From the NCBI GenBank assembly GCA_023954375.1, contig JAMLIC010000028.1, positions 55,413-119,412 on the forward strand: DNA of 64,000 nucleotides, written 5' to 3'. This stretch comes from Planctomycetota bacterium (GTDB taxonomy: Bacteria > Planctomycetota > J058). Each line of letters opens with the position of its first letter. Positions within the stretch are counted from its first letter, which is position 1. A model generated the notes under the pieces. That model ran no database searches. It was not told the DNA's origin and saw only the letters and a program-made list of their open reading frames with translations. This document shows positions 19,160 to 26,548 of the stretch, piece by piece. The position numbers were made by a program, and so were the translations under genes.

Positions 19160-19702
19160 GTGACTCCTCGCGCCCAGGAGCTCCTCGATCGGACTCGGAC
19201 CGGCGACCTGAGCCGCGATCGGCTGAGGCTCGCGGCCCTGTGCGGCCACGAGGACGCGCAGGTGGCGCTGCGCGCTCTCTCCGACGAACCGCTCCCTGGC
19301 GACCGCACGCACGAGTGGTGGCTGGAGATCGTCGCGCTCTCGAGGCATGACGGTCCGGCGGAGGGGCTACGTGCCCTCGTCAGGGCGTGGCCCCCTCCCA
19401 CGCTGTGTGCGCGCACATCGCCGTCCCTGCGTTGCGCCTTCTGCCATGATGGTGCTGCCGGCGCGACCGCCTGCCCGGATTGTGGGACGCTCACTCACCC
19501 AGCCTGTCGGGACGAGTCCGACGGCGGCTGCCCCACCCTCGGTTGCGCTCACGCGCCGGCGCGCCCGGTGGTTCGAGCGGGCGGACCCGGTTCACTGGAG
19601 AGCGTGGTCCATCATCCGGCGGTTCAGGCAACCGCCGCGGTCGTCATGCTCTTTGCTCCCGCCGCCGTGGTCGCCGCGCTGGTGTGGTCGCTGAGTCGCT
19701 GA
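19160..19702 (+). CDS. Prokaryotic RING-like zinc-finger protein with C-terminal membrane anchor
   Basis: About 180 residues. GTG 19160 (MTPRAQELLDRTRTGDLS) is preferred over an in-frame GTG at 19127. The N-terminal 85 residues form a helical repeat region (DRLRLAALCGHEDAQVAL). The zinc domain is CAFCHDGAAGATACPDCG, then THPACRDE and GGCPTLGCAH, which is a C2-C2-H-C-C-C-H cross-brace pattern. The tail AVVMLFAPAAVVAALVW is one transmembrane helix. A closely similar zinc module is present at 54263-54976. RING-like modules usually mediate protein contacts. No E2-like partner is visible. The gene stands alone between the repeats and a terpene synthase gene. Confidence 0.7.
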   Translation: MTPRAQELLDRTRTGDLSRDRLRLAALCGHEDAQVALRALSDEPLPGDRTHEWWLEIVALSRHDGPAEGLRALVRAWPPPTLCARTSPSLRCAFCHDGAAGATACPDCGTLTHPACRDESDGGCPTLGCAHAPARPVVRAGGPGSLESVVHHPAVQATAAVVMLFAPAAVVAALVWSLSR

Positions 19703-19866
19703 GCGCCGGCGTCCATTGATCGCGCTCGCATCCACGAGCGAGCGGACTCCCGGGCTCACGGTCCCGACCCCGGGACGGCGTGTCCGCCCCGGAGCCGTCG
19801 CGACGTCGAGTTGGCGGGCCGACAGGTGTGGCCGCCCTCGCTCGACCCGGGTAGGGTCGGCGCGAC

Positions 19867-20985
19867 GTGACCGCTCCTCCGCACGCGCTGCCGCTCCGGC
19901 CGATCCTGGCGCAGGTCAGCCGCTCGTTCTACGTGAGCCTGTGGCTGCTGCCGCCCGAGACGCGGCACACGGTGGCGCTGGCCTACCTGCTCGCGCGGGC
20001 GGCGGACACGGTGGCCGACACGCGGGTGGTGCCGCGGGCCGAGCGGCTGCGCCTGCTCGAGGAGGTGGCGGCCGCGGTGCGAGGGGAGCGGGACCCGGCG
20101 CCCCTGGCGCGCGAGCTGGAGCAGGCCGTGGCCGCCGGGGTGCCGGGCGAGGGCGGGGCGACGGAGGCGGAGCGGGCGCTCCTGGCCGAGCTCCCCGGGT
20201 GTCTGCGCGCGCTCGAGGCCGCGCCGCCGCTCGAGCGCGACCTCGTGCGCCGGGTGCTCGAGACGATCACGCGCGGCATGTGGCTCGACCTGACGCGGTT
20301 CCCGGGCGAGGACGCAGGGGCCCTGGCGGCGCTCGACGCGCGGGAGGCGCTGTTCGACTACTGCTACCGCGTCGCCGGCTGCGTCGGCGAGTTCTGGTCC
20401 GACCTGCACGCCGCGCGGCTGCCGGCGCTGCGCCGCGTCGAGCCGGCCGCCTGGTCGGCGCTCGGCCGGCGCTTCGGGCGCGCGCTCCAGCTCACGAACG
20501 TCCTGCGCGACGTGGCGCGCGACCTGCGCCACGGCCGCTGCTACCTTCCCGCGGCCGAGCTCGCCGCCCTCGGCCTGGCGCCCGCGGACCTCCTCGACCC
20601 GGCCGCGTGGCCGAGGCTGCGTCCGCTCTACCTGTCGCTCGTCGCGCAGGCGGTCGACGACGCGCGCGCCGGCCTGGCCCACTGCCTCGCGGCGCCGCCG
20701 CGCCTCGTGCGCCTGCGCCTGGCCGGGCTCCTGCCGCTGCTCCTCGCCCTCGAGACCCTCGGCCTCGTCGCCCGGGGCAACCCGCTCGACCCCGGCGCGC
20801 GCCTGAAGGTCCCGCGGCGCGCGGTGTGGGGGACGCTCCTGCGCGCGCGGCTGGCCGTGCGCGAGGACCGAGCGCTCGTGGCCTTGTTCGAGCGCGTCCT
20901 GCGGCGGACCGGCCTCCCGCGCGGCGGGCTACCATCGAGTGAGCCGGGAAGCGGGGGCGCCCGCCCGGCGTTGCAGGAGCGATGA
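19867..20985 (+). CDS. Squalene/phytoene synthase family protein
   Basis: The 372-residue prenyl head-to-head synthase condenses two C15 or C20 diphosphates. The SRSFY N-terminal motif is followed by the first aspartate-rich motif in AADTVADT and the second in TNVLRDVARD, and YCYRVAGCVGEFW is typical of the family. The sequence cannot distinguish squalene from phytoene or dehydrosqualene formation; the absence of HpnC/D/E neighbours argues against the split hopanoid route. The GTG start lies at 19867. The stop overlaps the CopA start (ATGA), although the functions are unrelated. Confidence 0.88.
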   Translation: MTAPPHALPLRPILAQVSRSFYVSLWLLPPETRHTVALAYLLARAADTVADTRVVPRAERLRLLEEVAAAVRGERDPAPLARELEQAVAAGVPGEGGATEAERALLAELPGCLRALEAAPPLERDLVRRVLETITRGMWLDLTRFPGEDAGALAALDAREALFDYCYRVAGCVGEFWSDLHAARLPALRRVEPAAWSALGRRFGRALQLTNVLRDVARDLRHGRCYLPAAELAALGLAPADLLDPAAWPRLRPLYLSLVAQAVDDARAGLAHCLAAPPRLVRLRLAGLLPLLLALETLGLVARGNPLDPGARLKVPRRAVWGTLLRARLAVREDRALVALFERVLRRTGLPRGGLPSSEPGSGGARPALQER

Positions 20986-23489
20986 CCCGCCGCGTCTTCG
21001 AGATCGAGGGGATGACCTGCCAGGGCTGCGTGCGCAGCGCGACGAAGCTCCTGGGCGAGGTCCCGGGCGTCTCGGCCGTCGAGGTCACGCTCGAGCCGCC
21101 GCGCGCCGTCGTCGACGGGCCGGAGGTCGACCCCGACCGCCTCCGTGCCGCCGTCCGGCGCAAGGGGTTCACGCTGCGCGAGGCCGCTCCCGCTCCCGCC
21201 GCCGCTCCCGCTCCCGCTCCCGCTCCCGCTCCCGCTCCCGCTTCCGCTTCCGCTTCCGCTCCCGCTCCCGCTTCCGCTCCCGCTCCCGCTCCCGCTCCCG
21301 ACGCCCACGCGCAGTGGTTCGACGTCACCGGGATGACCTGCGGGTCGTGCGTCGCCGCCGTGCAGCGCGCGATCGCCGCCGTCCCGGGCGTGGCGCGCGT
21401 CGACGTGAGCCTCCCGCGCCGCCTGGCGCGCGTCGAGGCGCCCGGCGCCCGGCCCGACGAGGTCGTCCGCGCCGTCCAGGCGGCGGGCTACGGGGCCGCC
21501 CTGCGCCCCGATGACGACGGCGACGTGCTCGCGCGCGAGGCCGAGGCCGACCGCCGCCGCCTGGCCGAGGTCGTCCACGCCCGCCGCCGCTTCCTCGTCG
21601 CCGCCGCCGTGACCGCCCCGCTCGTCGCGCTCGCCATGGGCGGGATGGCCGTCTGGCATCACCCGCCCCTCTGGAGCGGCGTCGTCCAGGCGCTCCTCGG
21701 CACCGCCGCCCTCGTCGCCGGCGCGCCGATCTTCCGCGGCGCCTGGGAGAAGGCGCGCCGGCTGCGCGCCAACATGGACACGCTCGTCGCGCTCGGCACC
21801 CTCGCCGCCTGGGGCCTGAGCGTGGCCCTCCTCCTCGCCGGCGCGCCGGCGCACCTCCACTTCGAGGCCGCGGGCGTGATCGTCGCGCTGGTCCTCCTCG
21901 GCCGCTTCCTCGAGGCGCGCGCCCAGGGGCGCACCGGCGAGGCCCTGCGCCACCTCATCGACCTGCGCCCGGCGACGGCCCTGCGCCTCGTCGACGACGG
22001 GCGCGCCGAGGAGGTGCCCGCCTCCGCCCTGCGCCCGGGCGACCGCCTGCGCGTCCTCCCGGGCGCGGCCCTCCCCGTCGACGGCCGCGTGGTCGAGGGC
22101 ACCTCCTGGGTCGACGAGGCGCTGCTCACGGGCGAGGCCATGCCGGTGCCCAAGGCGGCCGGCGACCGCGTCACGGGCGGCACGAAGAACGGCGAGGGGC
22201 CGCTCGTGGTCGAGGCGGAGCGCGTCGGCGCCGACACCGAGCTGGCGCGGATCGTGCGGCTCGTGGCCCAGGCGCAGGGCTCCAAGGCCACGATCGAGCG
22301 CACCGCCGACCGCGTCTCGGGCGTCCTCGTGCCGATCGTCCTCGGGATCGCCCTCGCCGCCGGCCTCGCCTGGACCCTCGCCGGCGCGCCGGTCGAGCGC
22401 GCCCTGCTCGCGTCCGTGGCCGTCCTCGTCGTGGCCTGCCCCTGCGCCCTGGGCCTGGCCACGCCGACCGCCGTCGTCGTGGCCGTGGGCCGCGCAGCGG
22501 GCCGCGGGATCTTCGTCCGCGACGCGCGGAGCCTCGAGGCGCTGGCCGAGGTGACCCACGCGCTCCTCGACAAGACCGGCACGCTCACCGGCGGCCGGCC
22601 CGAGGTCGTCGCCGTCGTCGGGCCCGACGGCCGCGACCTCCCCGACGCCCACGGCCTCGTCGCCCTCGCGGCCGCGGTCGAGGCGCAGAGCGAGCACCCG
22701 CTGGCCAGAGGCATCGTCGCGGAGCGCGACCGGCGCGGCCTGGCTCCGCTCCCGGCCGCCGACGTCACGATCGACGTGGGCGGCGGCGTCGCCGGGCGCG
22801 TCGACGGGGCCCGCGCGCTCGTCGGCGCCCCGGCCTGGCTCGCCCGCCGGGGCGTCCCCGCCGGTGCGCTCGCCCCGCTCGTCGCCGCGGCCCGCGAGCG
22901 CGCGGCGACACCGGTCGGCGTCGCCCGCGACGGGACCCTCCTGGGCGGGCTGCTCCTGGCCGACCAGGTCCGCCCCGGCGCGGCCGAGGCGGTGGCGACG
23001 CTGCGGGCCGCCGGCGTCACGCCGGTCCTCGTCACCGGCGACGCGTTCGAGGTCGCGGCGCAGGTCGCCCGGGCGGTGGGCATCGACGACGTCCGCGCCG
23101 GCGTGCGGCCGGAGGGCAAGGTCGGGCTCGTGGACGACCTCGGCGGCGCGGGCGCCCGCGTGGCGATGGTCGGCGACGGCCTCAACGACGCCCCGGCGCT
23201 CGCCCGCGCCCACGTGGGCGTCGCCATGGGGACGGGCACCGAGGCCGCGCGCGACGCGGCCGCGATCACGCTCCCGGGCGACGACCCGCGCGGGCTGGCC
23301 GAGGCCGTCCTCCTGGCGCGCGCCACCCTGCGCACGATCCGGCAGAACCTCGTGTGGGCCTTCGCCTACAACGTCGTGGCGATCCCCCTGGCCACGGCCG
23401 GGATCTTGCCGCCCGTCGCAGCGGCCGCGGCCATGGCGGCGAGCTCGGTGATCGTCGTCACGAACAGCCTGCGGCTCCGGTCGGCCTGA
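20982..23489 (+). CDS. copA: Copper-translocating P-type ATPase (CopA-like)
   Basis: An 835-residue P1B ATPase exports Cu(I) across the inner membrane. Two heavy-metal domains carry MTCQGC (about residues 7-12) and MTCGSC (about 113-118). They are joined by a low-complexity linker of about 40 residues, almost only Ala-Pro, built from a CTCCCG hexamer. Then come the transmembrane bundle with actuator LTGEAMP, the ion motif ACPCALGLATP, phosphorylation site DKTGT, nucleotide motif SEHPLA, GDGLNDAPALA and a final YNVVAIPLA helix. All catalytic residues are present. No chaperone or CueR gene is adjacent. Its stop abuts the convergent SWIM gene with no gap. Confidence 0.95.
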   Translation: MTRRVFEIEGMTCQGCVRSATKLLGEVPGVSAVEVTLEPPRAVVDGPEVDPDRLRAAVRRKGFTLREAAPAPAAAPAPAPAPAPAPASASASAPAPASAPAPAPAPDAHAQWFDVTGMTCGSCVAAVQRAIAAVPGVARVDVSLPRRLARVEAPGARPDEVVRAVQAAGYGAALRPDDDGDVLAREAEADRRRLAEVVHARRRFLVAAAVTAPLVALAMGGMAVWHHPPLWSGVVQALLGTAALVAGAPIFRGAWEKARRLRANMDTLVALGTLAAWGLSVALLLAGAPAHLHFEAAGVIVALVLLGRFLEARAQGRTGEALRHLIDLRPATALRLVDDGRAEEVPASALRPGDRLRVLPGAALPVDGRVVEGTSWVDEALLTGEAMPVPKAAGDRVTGGTKNGEGPLVVEAERVGADTELARIVRLVAQAQGSKATIERTADRVSGVLVPIVLGIALAAGLAWTLAGAPVERALLASVAVLVVACPCALGLATPTAVVVAVGRAAGRGIFVRDARSLEALAEVTHALLDKTGTLTGGRPEVVAVVGPDGRDLPDAHGLVALAAAVEAQSEHPLARGIVAERDRRGLAPLPAADVTIDVGGGVAGRVDGARALVGAPAWLARRGVPAGALAPLVAAARERAATPVGVARDGTLLGGLLLADQVRPGAAEAVATLRAAGVTPVLVTGDAFEVAAQVARAVGIDDVRAGVRPEGKVGLVDDLGGAGARVAMVGDGLNDAPALARAHVGVAMGTGTEAARDAAAITLPGDDPRGLAEAVLLARATLRTIRQNLVWAFAYNVVAIPLATAGILPPVAAAAAMAASSVIVVTNSLRLRSA
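21186..21300. repeat. CTCCCG hexanucleotide repeat inside copA
   Basis: About 19 tandem hexamers, mainly CTCCCG with CTTCCG variants, encode the Ala-Pro/Ala-Ser linker between the two metal-binding domains. A six-base unit keeps the frame when it expands or contracts, so the linker length may vary among strains. Confidence 0.9.
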
Positions 23490-25415
23490 TCACAGGGCCT
23501 CCGCCAGGAGGTCGAGGCGGATCGCGGCGTCGAACCACGCCGCCGTCGCCGGCCCCGCGTCGGCCTGCACCCCGGCCAGCGCGGCGCCCAGCGCCCGCAG
23601 GCGCCGCGCCACCTCGAGCAGCCCCGCCGCCTCGAGGCGCGCGGCCTGGCCGTCGAGGCCCGCGCGGTCGGTCGGCGTCGCGCCGGCGAGCCCGCGATGC
23701 GCGAGCCCCTCGAGCGCGCCGGCGGCGGCGCCCACGAGCGCCTGGTGCGGCGAGCCGCCGGCCGCCGGCGGCGGCAGGGCCGGCGCCGGCCCCGCGGGCG
23801 CCGGGGCCCGGGCGAGCACGATCAGCCGGTCGGCCGCCGCCGCCAGCGGGTCGAGGACGAGCCCCTCGGCGCCGCGGCGGAGGGCCCCGCTGACGAAGCG
23901 CAGGGGCCCCTCGTCCCCGGTCAGCGCCCGGGCCAGGGCGTCGAGCGCGTGGGGCGCGGCGGCGCGGTGGCGCCGCTCGAGCCGCACGACCCCGCCGCCG
24001 GCGGCCTCGATGGTCGCCGTGAGCGCCTGCTCGCCCGGCGCGTAGCGCGCGTCGAGCACCGCACCCACGGCCACGACGACGACGTCCTCGGCCAGGACGC
24101 GCGGCGCGAGCAGGCGCGGCGGCCGCTCGGCGAAGGCCCGCTCGCGGGCGGCGGCGTCCGTGACGAGGAGCGTGGCGGGCAGGAGCCCCCAGTCGCCCGT
24201 CTGCCCGGAGACGGCGCTCCGCCCCGCCCCGCTGCCGAGCGCGAGCGTGCGGTTGGCCCGGCGCTTCACCGCCTTCGAGACGAGCTGGCCCTGGGCGAGG
24301 AGGCCGAGGCGCACGCCCGGCGCGGCCGAGCGGCCGGCGAGCGCCGGTCCGGCGGGCGCGCCCGCGAACTGCTTCTCGAGCACGAGCACGGTGCCGGCGT
24401 CCGCGTCGGCCAGGAAGACGCTGACCTCGGTCGTGTCGCCCTCGACGACGTCGACCCGGGCGCCGAGCGAGACCAGGCGCACCCGGTCGAGCAGCGTCTC
24501 GGGCGCCTCGCCCTGGCCCAGGATCACCGCCCGCGGCAGCTCGCCCGGCCGCCCCGCCGCCCGCGCCCGCGCGGCGAGCTCGGCCAGGACGGCGGCGACG
24601 CGCGCCGCCCGGTGGCGCGCGCTCCGGCGGTGATAGGCCGCGAGCTGCGTCGAGAGCTCGTCCAGCGCCAGGGCGGGCCAGAGGAGCCCGGCGCCCTCGA
24701 GCGCGCGCCGCGCGCGGGCGAAGCGCTGCTCGAGCCCGGGCCGCGCCTCGACGACGCCGTCGACGAGGACCTCGCGCGCCAGGGCCAGCGCCTCCGCCAG
24801 GGGGTCGGCGCCCGCGGCGGCGACCTCGGCCTCGCCGCCGAGCGTGAGCGTGCGCGGGCCGTCGAGCGGGCCGGCGGCGCGGAACGCGAGCGCCGCCGCC
24901 GCCACGTGCTCGCAGCCGCCGCCGGCGGCGCAGTCACATCTCGCGTAGGCGAGGTCGCGCGGGACGAGGAAGCGGACCGTGCAGGTCGGCAGGGCGGCCT
25001 CGGGCGTGGCGCCCGGGACGACGGTCACGACCACGCCCGTCAGCCGCCGCGCGCGCGCGACGACGCGCCGGCCGAGCGCCGCCTCGAGCGCGGCGTCGTC
25101 GAAGCAGGCGGGCGACCAGCGCTCCGCCTCGGTCGGCGCCGCCGCGCGCAGGGCCGCATAGGCCAGCGCCACCGCGACACGATGCCGGCAGGCGCCCACG
25201 GCGCCGCACGAGCAGGGCGCGTCCGCGAGCGCCACGCCGGGCGGCAGCGTGGCCACGACCCCGTCCGGGAAGGTCCCCGTGACCACCCCGGCCGCGTCCT
25301 CCTCGACCAGCGGCCCCTGGCCGCGCGCGAGCTCGCGCTGCGCCCGCTTGACCAGCCCGGCGTTGGCCAGCGCCGCGAGCTTCTCGGGCGTGAGCGCGAG
25401 CAGGTCGGCCCTCAC
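23490..25415 (-). CDS. Double-SWIM zinc-finger protein, YehQ-like
   Basis: The 641-residue product starts at GTG 25415, overlapping the VWA stop by 4 nt. Two SWIM-type CxC...CxH motifs lie in the first third: CSCGAVGACRH (about 68-78) and CDCAAGGGCEH (about 160-170). The remaining 470 residues are helical and beta-mixed without motifs I can name. SWIM fingers bind DNA or proteins. As the last gene of the WGR-DUF4132/MoxR/DUF5682/VWA operon it corresponds in content and position to E. coli yehQ. Its role in that system is unknown; a substrate-recognition part is plausible. Confidence 0.82.
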   Translation of the reverse strand: MRADLLALTPEKLAALANAGLVKRAQRELARGQGPLVEEDAAGVVTGTFPDGVVATLPPGVALADAPCSCGAVGACRHRVAVALAYAALRAAAPTEAERWSPACFDDAALEAALGRRVVARARRLTGVVVTVVPGATPEAALPTCTVRFLVPRDLAYARCDCAAGGGCEHVAAAALAFRAAGPLDGPRTLTLGGEAEVAAAGADPLAEALALAREVLVDGVVEARPGLEQRFARARRALEGAGLLWPALALDELSTQLAAYHRRSARHRAARVAAVLAELAARARAAGRPGELPRAVILGQGEAPETLLDRVRLVSLGARVDVVEGDTTEVSVFLADADAGTVLVLEKQFAGAPAGPALAGRSAAPGVRLGLLAQGQLVSKAVKRRANRTLALGSGAGRSAVSGQTGDWGLLPATLLVTDAAARERAFAERPPRLLAPRVLAEDVVVVAVGAVLDARYAPGEQALTATIEAAGGGVVRLERRHRAAAPHALDALARALTGDEGPLRFVSGALRRGAEGLVLDPLAAAADRLIVLARAPAPAGPAPALPPPAAGGSPHQALVGAAAGALEGLAHRGLAGATPTDRAGLDGQAARLEAAGLLEVARRLRALGAALAGVQADAGPATAAWFDAAIRLDLLAEAL

Positions 25416-26548
25416 GCCCGCACCTTGTCGGCCACGAACGCCGCGAGCTGCCCGGGGGTCATGGCGCCCACGTGCGCCCCGACGTCGACGAGGCGCCCCG
25501 CGAGGTCGCGGTCGTAGCGCGGCGTCGCGTCGGGGTCGAGCGCGGCCAGGCCGAGGACGTGCGTCCCCTGCTCGCACAGCGCCTTGACCCGCTTCACGAG
25601 GCGGTCCGGCTCGCCGCCCTCGTAGAAGTCGCTGATCACGACGACGATCGCCCGGCGCGGCGCCTCGATCAGGCCGGCCGCGTGGTCGACGGCCTTGCCG
25701 ATGTCCGTGCCGCCGCCGAGCTGCACCTTCATGAGCACCTCGACCGGGTCCGCCGCCTGCTCGGTCAGGTCGACGACCTCGGTGTCGAAGATGCACAGGT
25801 GCGTCTTCACCCCCGGCAGGCCCACCAGGCAGGCGGCCGTGACCGCGGCGTGGATCACCGACCCGAGCATGCTCCCGCTCTCGTCGACGAGGACGATCAC
25901 CTGCCAGCGCGTCGCGTGCCGCCGGCTCCTGGCGAAGAACCGCGGCGCGCGGATCACCAGGCGGCCGCGGGCGGGGTCGAAGTGGCGCAGGTTCTCGCGG
26001 ATCGTGCGCCGCGCGTCGAAGTTGCGCGCGCAGCGGAGCGCCCCGGGCCGGCGCCGGTCGACGGGGCCCTGGAACGAGGCGCGCACCTCGGTCGCCAGCC
26101 GCTCCATGAGCTCGCGCACGACGCGCGCGACGAGCTGCCGGGCGATCGCCAGGACGTCGGGGTTCATGAGGTGCTTCGTGCGCAGCACCGCCTCGAGCAG
26201 CGCCTGGTTCGGCTCGACCCGCGCGAGCACCTCGGGGTTCGTCACCACCTCGTCGATCCGGTAGCGCTCGACGGCGTCGCGCTCGAGGCGCTCGATCGTC
26301 TCCCTCGGGAACAGCCGGTGGACCTCGTTGATCCACTCGGGCACCGTCAGCGCCGACGGCCCCCGGCCGCCCGGGCCGTCCGGGCGGACGTCGCGCGCGG
26401 CGAGGTCGGGGTCGCGGTCATAGAGCCAGGCCAGGGCCGCGTCGCAGGCCAGGTCCGCGTCCGACAGCGCCGGCGCGCCCAGCCCCTCGCGCGCCGCCTC
26501 GCCGAGGACCAGCCGCCAGCGCGCGAGCCGCTCGTCGGGGTCAGCCAT
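25412..26548 (-). CDS. VWA domain protein, YehP-like (MoxR partner)
   Basis: The 378-residue protein has a helical N-terminal half and a C-terminal von Willebrand A domain from about residue 215. The MIDAS metal site looks complete: VDESGSM, then GGTDIGKA for the Thr and VISDFYEGG for the Asp. VWA proteins of this kind are the usual partners of MoxR AAA ATPases and couple ATP hydrolysis to a target. ATG 26548 overlaps the DUF5682 stop by 8 nt, and the stop overlaps the SWIM gene start by 4 nt. It corresponds to YehP. Confidence 0.9.
   Translation of the reverse strand: MADPDERLARWRLVLGEAAREGLGAPALSDADLACDAALAWLYDRDPDLAARDVRPDGPGGRGPSALTVPEWINEVHRLFPRETIERLERDAVERYRIDEVVTNPEVLARVEPNQALLEAVLRTKHLMNPDVLAIARQLVARVVRELMERLATEVRASFQGPVDRRRPGALRCARNFDARRTIRENLRHFDPARGRLVIRAPRFFARSRRHATRWQVIVLVDESGSMLGSVIHAAVTAACLVGLPGVKTHLCIFDTEVVDLTEQAADPVEVLMKVQLGGGTDIGKAVDHAAGLIEAPRRAIVVVISDFYEGGEPDRLVKRVKALCEQGTHVLGLAALDPDATPRYDRDLAGRLVDVGAHVGAMTPGQLAAFVADKVRA

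Noticed and set aside
21186..21300. CRISPR-like array or other spaced repeat
   Set aside because: The units are contiguous six-base repeats in frame within copA, with no spacers.
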